From an uncultured Gammaproteobacteria bacterium (lineage in GTDB: Bacteria > Pseudomonadota > Gammaproteobacteria > Pseudomonadales > Ketobacteraceae): a DNA stretch of 64,000 nt. Positions 53,503 through 61,484 of this stretch are shown here, in pieces. The notes beneath the pieces are model-generated. The model had not been told where the DNA came from. It made no database searches and was given only the letters and a program-made list of their open reading frames with translations. The DNA lies in NCBI GenBank assembly GCA_913063495.1, contig CAJXXT010000003.1, positions 1 to 64,000 of the forward strand, written 5' to 3'. The translations under genes were made by a program, and so were the position numbers. The number at the start of each line of letters is the position of its first letter. The first letter of the stretch is position 1.

Positions 53503-54156
53503 TTAATCATGGCGCGATTTCTCCGCCTTCATTAACACCCTAAATTCTGAAATTAGCAATTGCCTAGACTCAACTAAGGAAGTAGGTAAATCCCGGTGAC
53601 TATTTCTGACAGATTCAATAAGTTGGAATAGACGCTCCGTTCCTTCTTCTGTTGAAATATCTACTTTGCCAAATGTCTCGTCATATAAATCACAACTTAG
53701 TGTGGTCGCCTCTTGCCCAAACTTTGCGATCTTTGCATAACTTGACTGTTCAAAATATATCGCATGCTTTCTTACTTGAACTGAAATTCCATCAGCAACT
53801 TTGACCAATCCAGTAGACCAGTCGTAATACTGTTGCTTCTTCTCTACCGGACTTGGGTATTTATTCTCAATTGGCTTAAATATTTCAATATACAAATCGT
53901 GCCAATGCATCATTGATTCATATATTTCTTTAATTGCGTCTGATCGCTGTGCGTCCAGCCTTGAAAGCCCCACGCTTTGCTCATGTGCATAGATTGATAA
54001 TTCCGTTTTCAAGGCCGTAGATTTTTGATCCAACTCGAATTGGTATTTCTGTATCGTTTTTTTGATTTGCAGATCCAAGAATTTTTTTGAAAAATACCAA
54101 GCAACTCCTAATGCAATTCCTGCACCTCCTAAGGCTGAAATAAAAATTGTGAGCAT
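53503..54156 (-). CDS. Cassette gene: membrane-anchored coiled-coil protein
   Basis: About 217 residues from MLTIFISALGGAGIALGVAW (54156; the upstream ATG lies inside an attC site). One N-terminal membrane helix followed by charged helical sequence (KKTIQKYQFELDQKSTALK). No family recognised. It sits between two attC sites as a single-gene cassette. Topology suggests a helical domain in the cytoplasm. Confidence 0.65.
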   Translation of the reverse strand: MLTIFISALGGAGIALGVAWYFSKKFLDLQIKKTIQKYQFELDQKSTALKTELSIYAHEQSVGLSRLDAQRSDAIKEIYESMMHWHDLYIEIFKPIENKYPSPVEKKQQYYDWSTGLVKVADGISVQVRKHAIYFEQSSYAKIAKFGQEATTLSCDLYDETFGKVDISTEEGTERLFQLIESVRNSHRDLPTSLVESRQLLISEFRVLMKAEKSRHD

Positions 54157-54177
54157 ATCTACGGTATCCTTTTGTAC

Positions 54178-54229
54178 AGCTAACGCCTCAAACATGGGCG
54201 CTTTCGTCCTATGCCTTGACTTGTTAGGC
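54178..54229 (-). other. Integron attC site, short (minus orientation)
   Basis: Minus strand begins GCCTAACAAG and ends GGCGTTAGCT, with inner pairing TCAA/TTGA and CAT-a-GG/CC-c-ATG. At 52 bp it is near the lower size limit for attC. Confidence 0.7.
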
Positions 54230-54231
54230 CA

Positions 54232-54765
54232 TTATTTTTCATTTAGTAACGAAACAATCATATTATTAATACGCTCACAACCTGATTTAATTGCATCTTC
54301 TAATTCTACTACGCCACCACTAATACCCAATTCGATTTTCATACAAGCAATAACACTTGGGAGTTGTTGCATATGTTCTGAGTGTTTGTTAATAGCAAAC
54401 TTGAATAACTGCACTGCATCACAATCAGGGTCTTGTTTTCTTAAAGTTATTTCAAAAAGAGTTTCCGCGATGTTTGCCAGACATTCTAAAACTTTTTGCG
54501 ATGTAACTGCATTGGCAGCTGTATACATTTGCCCAAATATAAATTCATTATCTGAAAGAACTTTATTGATTTCTGACTGATCATTATTTATATCAGCTGC
54601 CTTAACAATTAGTTGCGTTTGGCGATTAAGAGCGCCTGATATATTTAATAAAGTATCTTTTTTTAAGTCATTTTTGTGATTTTTATACTTCCAAATATTT
54701 GTCCCTACAAATGTTATTACAGCAATAATAATTGCTACTATGGAAATAATCTCTGGTGTTGTCAT
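54232..54765 (-). CDS. Cassette gene: membrane-anchored helical protein
   Basis: About 177 residues from MTTPEIISIVAIIIAVITF (54765; AAAAGG six bases upstream). One N-terminal helix, then a helical cytoplasmic domain (LLNISGALNRQTQLIVKAAD). No family known. Its leader carries GTTAGGC, an R' box, so the upstream boundary of the cassette is at about 54778. Its topology is like that of the neighbouring cassette protein. Confidence 0.65.
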   Translation of the reverse strand: MTTPEIISIVAIIIAVITFVGTNIWKYKNHKNDLKKDTLLNISGALNRQTQLIVKAADINNDQSEINKVLSDNEFIFGQMYTAANAVTSQKVLECLANIAETLFEITLRKQDPDCDAVQLFKFAINKHSEHMQQLPSVIACMKIELGISGGVVELEDAIKSGCERINNMIVSLLNEK

Positions 54766-54821
54766 ATTCATCCTTTTAGAGCCTAACTATCTATTGACCT
54801 GTTTCTCGAAAAACCAGCACA

Positions 54822-54845
54822 GCCTCAAAAGACCACTTTTGAGGC
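54822..54845. terminator. Perfect 10-bp hairpin upstream of the minus-strand cassettes
   Basis: GCCTCAAAAG-ACCA-CTTTTGAGGC. Its place between cassettes of opposite direction suits a terminator or insulating hairpin. Confidence 0.5.
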
Positions 54846-54895
54846 AAATCATGAGCCTCACAACGGTAACTAACCGTTTCCTTAGGGTCGTCACC

Positions 54896-55020
54896 CGCCA
54901 TAATAAAACGAAGTATAGATGAGGAATACAGACAGGTAGTCAATGACCGTGAAAATGCCGTTTGAAGCCCCAAAGTAGCAAAAATGAAAAACGACGTCTA
55001 CCGGCCAAAAGCGGTCGCTC
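54896..55020. repeat. Intercassette repeat, copy 1
   Basis: About 125 bp shared with 56156-56280 at roughly 85 percent identity (CGCCATAATAAAA, GAAGTATAGATGA, CGACGTCTACCGGCCAA). A third, partial copy lies at 53330-53362. Between 54846 and 55263 there is no gene. Confidence 0.8.
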
Positions 55021-55263
55021 ATTTGTTTAGAATATTTGTAAGTTGAACATCTACTCTTCGCCCATTCCTGAGCTCGAAACTCTTCTGCGAAAGCTCGTTT
55101 TATCGCCAAAGCGGACGCTCCCAGGGTCAGGGTGGGTAATATATTTTAACTGGATAATATTCAAATATGCGTGTTATCTTGTTAGTATTTCTCGGATAAT
55201 GGGTATACCGCTAGCTCACACTACGGTGTTATACGGAAAACGAATTAACTGCCAGGAATAAAT

Positions 55264-55950
55264 ATGACTCTCAGCACAAAAACCAAGAAGGTTATGTCCG
55301 ACGGCTGGACGATAATAGAGACTTATATTCCTGACAAGGGATTAGAGAATGAATACTATTACGAAGGTAAAAAGGCTCCTTCTGTAAAAATGACCGATAA
55401 AATAAGTGAGCAATATGCTGCTTATACATTAATAGATAAAGACTTAAGAAGTGTCATTTTCTGGCTTAATAAAATAGAGGAATTAGAGCCAGAGCCGCTT
55501 GATAGAGTAAAGAATCCAGATAAGATGAATCTGATTAAAGGTCTCTTTGTTGCAGCATTAACATTCTATGGAAAATGTTTCACCTCATGTGAAGGACGGA
55601 AAGTAAAGTTAGAACGTGATTTTATCGATGAAGAGCACCGCGAAACACATGACCGTATAATGAAGCTAAGACATAACTTTGCGGCCCACAGTGGTGCAGA
55701 GAACTTTGAAGAAGTAAAAGTAAGTTTAGCACTTCACCCAAGTAAAAAATCTGATATGAAACCTCAGTTATATACCGAGCTTATTCAGCCAGATTATATT
55801 GCTGATGAACTAGAGTTCAATGCTTTAGCTGAAAGCCTTAAGGAGAAAGTGTTTGATAAACGCACATCTGTAGGGGAAACGGTATTTGAAAAGATTGTCA
55901 TCCCTAAAGGTAAAATGTATTGGTATAAGAAGGCAAAAGCTAACAAGTAG
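55264..55950 (+). CDS. Cassette gene: HEPN-like protein
   Basis: 228 residues. The segment HDRIMKLRHNFAAHSGAENF carries R136-x5-H142, the HEPN RNase signature, in an alpha-helical context (GLFVAALTFYGKCFTSCEGR upstream). HEPN proteins are RNases common in toxin and defence modules. No paired antitoxin or MNT is obvious in the same cassette. AGGA-type site before the ATG. The stop lies inside the attC site. Confidence 0.6.
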   Translation: MTLSTKTKKVMSDGWTIIETYIPDKGLENEYYYEGKKAPSVKMTDKISEQYAAYTLIDKDLRSVIFWLNKIEELEPEPLDRVKNPDKMNLIKGLFVAALTFYGKCFTSCEGRKVKLERDFIDEEHRETHDRIMKLRHNFAAHSGAENFEEVKVSLALHPSKKSDMKPQLYTELIQPDYIADELEFNALAESLKEKVFDKRTSVGETVFEKIVIPKGKMYWYKKAKANK

Positions 55951-56024
55951 CAGCAACGGACTTGTCAAACTGTCACTCAAATTGCGGCGCCATTTCAACA
56001 AGCCCCTGTGCTAGGCGTTATTGC
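55939..56024 (+). other. Integron attC site (plus orientation)
   Basis: Begins AGCTAACAAG (overlapping the stop of the HEPN-like gene), then CAACGGACTTG, and ends GCTAGGCGTTATTG. The last box is GTTATTG, a deviation from GTTRRRY. Confidence 0.65.
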
Positions 56025-56155
56025 CAATCTTGAGTGACCGCTTTGGCTCAAAATCATCTGTTTGCCATGAATACGCCAGTCGCCGAACTGTGAAAACAGC
56101 GGGCGTCCTATTTTCGGATGATTGAATTCCACTAACGTCGCCTTTGGGTCGTCCC

Positions 56156-56280
56156 CGCCATAATAAAAAGAAGTATAGATGATGAATACAGACAAGTCGT
56201 CAGTGACCGTGAAAAGGTCGTTTGAAGCCAAAGTAGCAAAAATGGAAAACGACGTCTACCGGCCAATAGCGATCATTAAT
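56156..56280. repeat. Intercassette repeat, copy 2
   Basis: Partner of 54896-55020. The adjacent segment 56108-56151 (TGAATTCCACTAACGTCGCC region) recurs at 60274-60318. The 56025-56657 interval contains these repeats and no supported gene. Confidence 0.8.
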
Positions 56281-56657
56281 GGGAAATGCCTGAGCGCTTA
56301 CTTTTCACCCACATTTCACTTTGCCCCCTCTACTTCTTCCATGAAGCCTACAAAACGTGTAACGAAAATCGTCACTACAAATGCTCAGTTAGATATACAG
56401 ATGTATGTGAATATCCTCGTTTTTTAGGTAGTCAGGTCTCGTGAGTACCTAAATGATTGGTCGCCGATTCACGCAGGAGGAAAAGTTAAGTTATTGATAT
56501 TTAAAGGGTAAGACCGTTGAGGTGTCTCCATAATTGAGGGAGGAGGTCGCGTTAAGAACAGGCGCTCGCTTTCTACAAATTGGATGGTAAACTAATGGTA
56601 AATTATCAATCTAAATTGTTGAATTCCTTAAAGATTGTCGTAGCCGGATAATGAAAT

Positions 56658-57059
56658 ATGAATTCTAAAGAATATAAGACAATTTGTGCTAAACCTGATG
56701 TACTTCAGATTACGGTGCTAGAAAGAACTCTTGCAGCTTTGGAGAAAGAGGGCGCAAAAGAATCCAGCATAATTGAGAACGTTCTGGCTATCGAACCAAT
56801 TGAAGTTCCCGAAAGCTTTAGTGGAGATGAAAGTAATCTCTACTTCAAAGTGAATTGCGGTGAAGACGAAGCTGAAGCGATAACTGATATTCTTTTCGAT
56901 CTTGAAGCGTCATCTGTACCTGTAGATGGTATAGCTACGTCAGAGACATACCAATTTGTTGAGCTTGTTAATACTTGGAGTGAGCTAACTGAGTATGTTG
57001 CAAAAACGTATAACCAGGCACTGAAGAAAGACGCCGATAACAAAAGCAGCGTTTCTTAG
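56658..57059 (+). CDS. Cassette gene: small acidic hypothetical protein
   Basis: 133 residues, acidic, no family recognised (VLQITVLERTLAALEKEGAK; SNLYFKVNCGEDEAEAITD). Typical size of an integron cassette product. An R' box-like GTTAGGC follows the stop (57066-57072), just before the nucleotidyltransferase gene, but a complete attC could not be traced. Confidence 0.6.
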   Translation: MNSKEYKTICAKPDVLQITVLERTLAALEKEGAKESSIIENVLAIEPIEVPESFSGDESNLYFKVNCGEDEAEAITDILFDLEASSVPVDGIATSETYQFVELVNTWSELTEYVAKTYNQALKKDADNKSSVS

Positions 57060-57085
57060 CGAAGCGTTAGGCATAAGGGAATAGC

Positions 57086-57838
57086 ATGTCAGGAGATACA
57101 TACCTACGGAGTATTTTGAATCAATATGCTGTAAATGTTTCTGGTGCAGAAGCCGCTGGTACTGAAATTTACCCTGTTATTCAAAAGTGGGGAAATAGCT
57201 ACCTTGTAAAGACTGAGTTTTCAGGTTCTCTAGCAAAGGGAACTGGAATAAGTATTGGAACAGACGCTGATATATTCATATCCGTTTCGTCAACTACACC
57301 TGGAAATTTAGCCAATTTATATGAAACATTATTTAATGCGGTTACTCAATCTGGATACACAGCTAGAAAACAGAATGTTTCGATTGGCACTACAGTAAAT
57401 GGTTACAAAATAGATTTAGTCCCAGGCCGACGACAGTCACAGCATGGCAATGTTCACAGCCTCTACAAAAGTAAATCGGGAAGCTGGATTCAAACTAACA
57501 TCAATACTCATATTAACCACGTTAAAGGTAGCAATAGAATAGATGAAATAAGATTGGCAAAAATCTGGAGGCAACTTAACAATCTTGATTTTCCTTCATT
57601 CTACTTGGAAATGGCTGTTATAGATTCATTAAAATATTCTAGTATTGGAAACTTATCAGATGATTTTTTAAAGGTTCTTGACTTTTTTAGGGATAGTTTA
57701 GCCTCAACAAGGTATGTTGATCCTGCTAATACGAATAATATCATTTCTGACGATTTGGATGCCACAGAAAAATCAGCAATATCCGCGCAAGCAAGGTTAT
57801 CTCGAAACCAGCAAACTTGGGGAGGCATAGTTTGGTGA
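57086..57838 (+). CDS. Nucleotidyltransferase (CD-NTase/OAS-like)
   Basis: 250 residues. Pol-beta-type active site: G47-S48 in FSGSLAKGTGISIG, then D60-x-D62 in GTDADIFISV, and the third carboxylate D110 in NGYKIDLVPGRR. The C-terminal part (RLAKIWRQLN, then FPSFYLEMAVIDSL) has the helical pattern of OAS/CD-NTase C-domains. It may synthesise a cyclic oligonucleotide, modify a tRNA or target protein. Shorter than most CBASS synthases. The next gene starts one base after its stop, so they are one unit. Confidence 0.75.
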   Translation: MSGDTYLRSILNQYAVNVSGAEAAGTEIYPVIQKWGNSYLVKTEFSGSLAKGTGISIGTDADIFISVSSTTPGNLANLYETLFNAVTQSGYTARKQNVSIGTTVNGYKIDLVPGRRQSQHGNVHSLYKSKSGSWIQTNINTHINHVKGSNRIDEIRLAKIWRQLNNLDFPSFYLEMAVIDSLKYSSIGNLSDDFLKVLDFFRDSLASTRYVDPANTNNIISDDLDATEKSAISAQARLSRNQQTWGGIVW

Positions 57839-57839
57839 T

Positions 57840-58601
57840 ATGAATAAGGCAAAAGGGAAATCAGTAGTAGATGGAAAGAGTTTTTTAAGGTCTGCATTCG
57901 CAGCAGAACAAGAGGTATTGAGTGTACAGCTAAAGCTGTCTTCTGAATCCATTACTCACGATGGAGTAATGGGTGATGTCAATGAGCAACACTTCATAGA
58001 AGTCCTTAGGAAATATCTACCAAATCGATATGCCGTTGACAGTGCAATTGTTATTGACTCGAATGGCGCAACAAGTGACCAGATAGATATCGTTATCTAT
58101 GATCCGCAATATACTCCAACTTTACTGGATCAACATGATCATCGTTTCATACCAGCGGAATCGGTATACGCCGTTTTCGAAGTGAAACCGACTATCAATA
58201 AGAACTATCTTGAGTACGCAGCTAAAAAAGCTGAGTCTGTTAGAGCTTTGGAACGTACAAGTGTGCCCATAACTCATGTTGCTGGTAAGCCAATCGTAAA
58301 AGAATTATTTCCAATACTGTCTGGTATCGTAGCCACCACTATAGATTGGGTAGAGGGTTTCTCGAGTGAAGCATTTATTCAAAATAATAGTGCCTTAGTT
58401 GATCTGCAAGCACTGGATTGTGGGTTGTCGGTAACAGGTGGTTGTTTTGATGTGTTTGAGGGGGAGCTTGCTGTGGGCCCCACAAACAACTCATTAGCGT
58501 ACTTTATTTTTAGACTTTTACAGAAACTGAATAGCCTTGGAACAGTGCCAGCGGTTGATTGGAACAAATATGCAATGGTTATGAGTGAGCAAGATGCTTA
58601 A
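57840..58601 (+). CDS. DUF6602-like protein, PD-(D/E)XK nuclease-type
   Basis: 253 residues. Pattern GVMGDVNEQHFIEVLRKYLP (E49), SDQIDIVIYDPQ (D83) and VYAVFEVKPT (E114-x-K116) is the order of a PD-(D/E)XK nuclease core, and matches the DUF6602 family. It starts one base after the nucleotidyltransferase stop (TGATATG) and is thus translationally coupled. Proposed effector nuclease of the pair. Its 3' end overlaps an attC-like start. Confidence 0.7.
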   Translation: MNKAKGKSVVDGKSFLRSAFAAEQEVLSVQLKLSSESITHDGVMGDVNEQHFIEVLRKYLPNRYAVDSAIVIDSNGATSDQIDIVIYDPQYTPTLLDQHDHRFIPAESVYAVFEVKPTINKNYLEYAAKKAESVRALERTSVPITHVAGKPIVKELFPILSGIVATTIDWVEGFSSEAFIQNNSALVDLQALDCGLSVTGGCFDVFEGELAVGPTNNSLAYFIFRLLQKLNSLGTVPAVDWNKYAMVMSEQDA

Positions 58602-58620
58602 CAAGGTGCTGCTAAATAAT
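58596..58620 (+). other. Truncated attC-like site
   Basis: Begins GCTTAACAAGGTGCTG like the left end of an attC, but no right-hand GTTRRRY box follows before the next gene. It suggests a deletion that fused the DUF6602 cassette to the next one. Confidence 0.4.
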
Positions 58621-58653
58621 GTTCAAATTTCATGAAGAGTATATAGGAAAAAT

Positions 58654-59538
58654 ATGACTATCGGCACCTTTAATAGGTGGAATCCGGCTTGGGGCAGTAC
58701 TTGGGCTTATCGGCTTTTCCAGCAGCATCATCGCCAGATCAACATGTTGTATTGGTCACATGTTGGGGCCAAAAGATTCGCTTTTGAATCAACGACTAAC
58801 TTTAACAAGGAAGATCATGCAAGTGTGTTATTTACCCTGCCAGACGCTGATAATAAAAATCTTGATATACGCTTAGGTGAATGGGGAGATAGTTACTCTG
58901 AATTTGATAATTGGGTCAGATTGAATGCACTTGTTGGGATCACTGGGTATCTTGAAGTGTTTTTGAAAACTATTATTCGAGCTGCACTGGAATCAGATCC
59001 AGGTATTCTACATGGATCTTCTCGTACAGTTGATGGTGTAAATTACCTCAAGTCTAATCCTAAATACTCTCTAAAGGAGCGTGCAGATGACATTTCAATT
59101 GGAGATTGGAATCAGCGTATTGCAAAATATGAAAAGCTATTCGGTTCCGCTCCAAATACTATGAAATCATCAATTGCCAAGCTGGAAGACCTCCGAAGAA
59201 CAAGAAATGGTGTTACCCATACATTTGGAAGAGCTAGTGATGATTATGATTCCATAATCGATGCGAACACTAAACCGCAAAGAAAGGTATCTGAGAAAAA
59301 GTTCGTTGAAACGCTTGCGTTGATAGGAAAAATTGCAAAAGAAGTTGAAAGAGATTTGGCTGTTAAGCATGTTGGAGACTATGAAACTGTATACTTCTAT
59401 CATCAATGGGATAAAGAGTTTGATTCCAATCACCAAACAGAATCTAAGGTGCTAAAGAAGAAAGTTGGTCAGCTTCATAGCAGGGGTATGGGAAATACCT
59501 ATTTCCAAGAGCTAATCAACTATTACAATGCAATATAA
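58654..59538 (+). CDS. Cassette gene: HEPN-like protein
   Basis: 294 residues. The segment LEDLRRTRNGVTHTFGR carries R184-x4-H189, the HEPN catalytic motif, inside a helical protein (LNALVGITGYLEVFLKTIIRA). Similar proteins are often annotated HEPN or RiboL-PSP-like. It follows the nucleotidyltransferase/DUF6602 pair by 52 bp. Because the attC between them is truncated, the three may move or be expressed together. Function inferred from the motif only. Confidence 0.65.
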   Translation: MTIGTFNRWNPAWGSTWAYRLFQQHHRQINMLYWSHVGAKRFAFESTTNFNKEDHASVLFTLPDADNKNLDIRLGEWGDSYSEFDNWVRLNALVGITGYLEVFLKTIIRAALESDPGILHGSSRTVDGVNYLKSNPKYSLKERADDISIGDWNQRIAKYEKLFGSAPNTMKSSIAKLEDLRRTRNGVTHTFGRASDDYDSIIDANTKPQRKVSEKKFVETLALIGKIAKEVERDLAVKHVGDYETVYFYHQWDKEFDSNHQTESKVLKKKVGQLHSRGMGNTYFQELINYYNAI

Positions 59539-59557
59539 ATTCGTATAAATATGAAAT

Positions 59558-59647
59558 GCCTAACAAGCAGCTGCAATCTGACTCTGCAACCTGTCATTTT
59601 TGTGCAAAAACCGACAGTTTGCTACGCAGTTGAGCTGGGCGTTAGAT
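59558..59647 (+). other. Integron attC site (plus orientation)
   Basis: Begins GCCTAACAAGCAGCTGCAAT (R'' GCCTAAC) and ends GAGCTGGGCGTTAGAT (R' GTTAGAT); inner arms TGTCATTTTTGTG and AAAAACCGACA pair. 90 bp. The clearest attC in the window. Confidence 0.85.
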
Positions 59648-59677
59648 TTTCGTTACTATTTAAGCTCGGAGTTTTAT

Positions 59678-60055
59678 ATGCCAGTAAATTGTTGGGCCTG
59701 TGATTATCTTTTTATTGAAGGTGATAGTAGCGAAGGTTTACCTGAATGTCCTAAATGTGGCTCTTCTGGGAAAGTAATGCACCCATCAGGTCAAGAGGCT
59801 CGCTTACAAGCTGGTCTATGTATAACATCGAGCCCACCTAGCGGTGGTCGTTGGGAGTGTAAAAGCGAAACTAAGCATTCATATTATAAAAAAGATGATG
59901 AACACCATTTTATTGATCGCACAATAGATCGGGCTAATAATCATTATTATGAGCGAATCATAAATAAAGAAACAGGTGAAGTTGTAAGAGAAGTAGATGA
60001 GCGCCTAACCGAACACCAAGGCCGAGGTTCAGCAAAACATAAAAAGAAAATCTAA
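59678..60055 (+). CDS. Cassette gene: zinc-ribbon protein
   Basis: 125 residues from MPVNCWACDYLFIEG (59678; GGAG seven bases upstream). The open frame extends to 59600, but that part lies in the attC. Two CxxC pairs (NCWACDYL and PECPKCGSSG) form a zinc ribbon; the C-terminal half is basic and His-rich. Similar small zinc-ribbon proteins are frequent in integron cassettes. Its stop is inside the next attC. Confidence 0.7.
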   Translation: MPVNCWACDYLFIEGDSSEGLPECPKCGSSGKVMHPSGQEARLQAGLCITSSPPSGGRWECKSETKHSYYKKDDEHHFIDRTIDRANNHYYERIINKETGEVVREVDERLTEHQGRGSAKHKKKI

Positions 60056-60152
60056 CCAAAAGCACCAACGGACTCCATAATCTGTCGCGGTTTTTTGCAA
60101 AGAAACGCAAAATCCCCGCCAAATTATTCCGCCGCTGTGCTAAGCGTTATTT
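60050..60152 (+). other. Integron attC site (plus orientation)
   Basis: Begins ATCTAAC with CCAAAAGCACCAACGGACTC and ends GTGCTAAGCGTTATTT. Inner inverted parts GCGGTTTTTTGC and GCAAAATCCCCGC pair. 103 bp. The right box GTTATTT is off consensus. It is the last recognised attC. Confidence 0.65.
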
Positions 60153-60273
60153 CTAATGTCCGCTTTTGCGAAGTTTGCCTGTTTTCTTCCATACCCAACT
60201 TTGACCGCTTTGTGAAAGTAGGGAGCGTTTACAGCATTAGCTCGAGTGACCGCGCTGTAGGAACAGATAATGC

Positions 60274-60318
60274 CCTATTTTCGAATGAATGAATTCCACT
60301 AACGTCGCCTTTGGGTCG
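60274..60318. repeat. Repeat shared with 56108-56151
   Basis: TATTTTCG...TGAATTCCACTAACGTCGCC...TTTGGGTCG with only few differences. It marks the right end of the cassette region. 60319-60507 contains no gene. Confidence 0.75.
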
Positions 60319-60507
60319 ATAGCAGACCACACTCCTCTATATACTTAACTGCTGAAAACGATACGTATTCATACCCGCTAAAGCATCCAAAACCCTATCC
60401 ATCCAAAAAGACTAGCAGATTGCCACACATAATAAAGGGAATAATAAATAACGTAATATGAATTCCAAATATCAACATCTAAGTCTCACCGCTGGTGATA
60501 TGTTACT

Positions 60508-61425
60508 TCATGATTGAAGTTGCAGCTCTGCCGTCATCGAACTCATAGATTTAATACGCCAACTATCATTAAAAACAGCACCGCGCTCAACACAGATAAA
60601 TTGCAGATGGCCATTAGGGCCAATGTCTTTCATCTTTGCAGCAAGTTCCGTATAAGGGTTCCAAACAATAGCGCTTGGACAGCAACTCCCCTTAACGTCG
60701 GCGATTGTTACCCCTTCTCGATCACATAAAATGGACTGCTCCTCACCAATACCTTGATAGACTCTATCAACTTCGTTTGTGAACGTAATGTCCTTCGCCT
60801 GAATGCAAGGCGTCAGTGCATCTGTTTGATCAAGGTATTCTTCCCTTGTTAATCCTGTCACACGGGTTGCGTCTAGATGATTGATGGCAAAGTAAGTGTG
60901 AAAAGCCCAGCTAAAAGGCATTTCATCACCACCTAAATTTACGACGGTTAAGGCTAGCTTGACGGAATCCCCTAGCGTCATCGAAAGCTTTAGCTGAAAA
61001 CAATAATCATAGGTTTCCGCTTCAGTATCTTGGGTATCAAATAAAAAATCTAATTTCACTTCCCCGTTGGCAAACTCTTCGATGCTTTTTACGGTCCAAT
61101 CATTATTTCGTACAAAGCCATGGTTAGGCTTTTGACTGTCCGTTGGGTGAGGCCCAAACCATGGTGCACAAAGGGGGATTCCGCCGCGAATGGGTACTCC
61201 TTGTTCAAAGACGGCCTTTGGGCTGAGCCAAAGTAAGGGCGCTTTGTCTTTAGGTTTAAACTCTAACAACTGAGCGCCGTAGGGAGATAGAACGGCATTG
61301 CATAGAGGGGAGTCTATCACCAACAGAGGCAGCCCTGGTGCAGTGCTTTTATAGAGCACTGTGCTATTGGACAGGGAGATGCTATTGATGTCAGTTGTAA
61401 GTGCCTGAAGATCGCTATCTTTCAT
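60508..61425 (-). CDS. D-hexose-6-phosphate mutarotase (YeaD-like aldose 1-epimerase family)
   Basis: About 305 residues from MKDSDLQALTTDINS (61425; AGGA upstream). Family hallmarks: SPYGAQLLEFKPKD, VPIRGGIPLCAPWFGPH, NHGFVRNNDW (His), WAFHTYFAI (His) and IVWNPYTELAAKM with ICVERGA near the end. It interconverts alpha and beta anomers of hexose-6-phosphates. It follows the Rieske oxygenase on the same strand. Confidence 0.88.
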   Translation of the reverse strand: MKDSDLQALTTDINSISLSNSTVLYKSTAPGLPLLVIDSPLCNAVLSPYGAQLLEFKPKDKAPLLWLSPKAVFEQGVPIRGGIPLCAPWFGPHPTDSQKPNHGFVRNNDWTVKSIEEFANGEVKLDFLFDTQDTEAETYDYCFQLKLSMTLGDSVKLALTVVNLGGDEMPFSWAFHTYFAINHLDATRVTGLTREEYLDQTDALTPCIQAKDITFTNEVDRVYQGIGEEQSILCDREGVTIADVKGSCCPSAIVWNPYTELAAKMKDIGPNGHLQFICVERGAVFNDSWRIKSMSSMTAELQLQS

Positions 61426-61484
61426 AATCGGTGATCCTGTAACCATTTTTCAAGGAAGAGCTTAACGATCGGAAATAAAAAAGG

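Noticed and set aside
54062-54580. 172-codon plus-strand frame in the cassette region
   Set aside because: It runs antisense across two minus-strand cassette genes and through an attC site, and has no domain pattern.
56179-56427. 82-codon frame in the intercassette repeat
   Set aside because: The same frame is broken by stops in the other copy of the repeat (54896-55020), so it is not a conserved gene.
57030-57072. Very short attC between the 133-aa gene and the nucleotidyltransferase
   Set aside because: GTTAGGC is a good right box, but no matching left box or hairpin is found within normal attC length.
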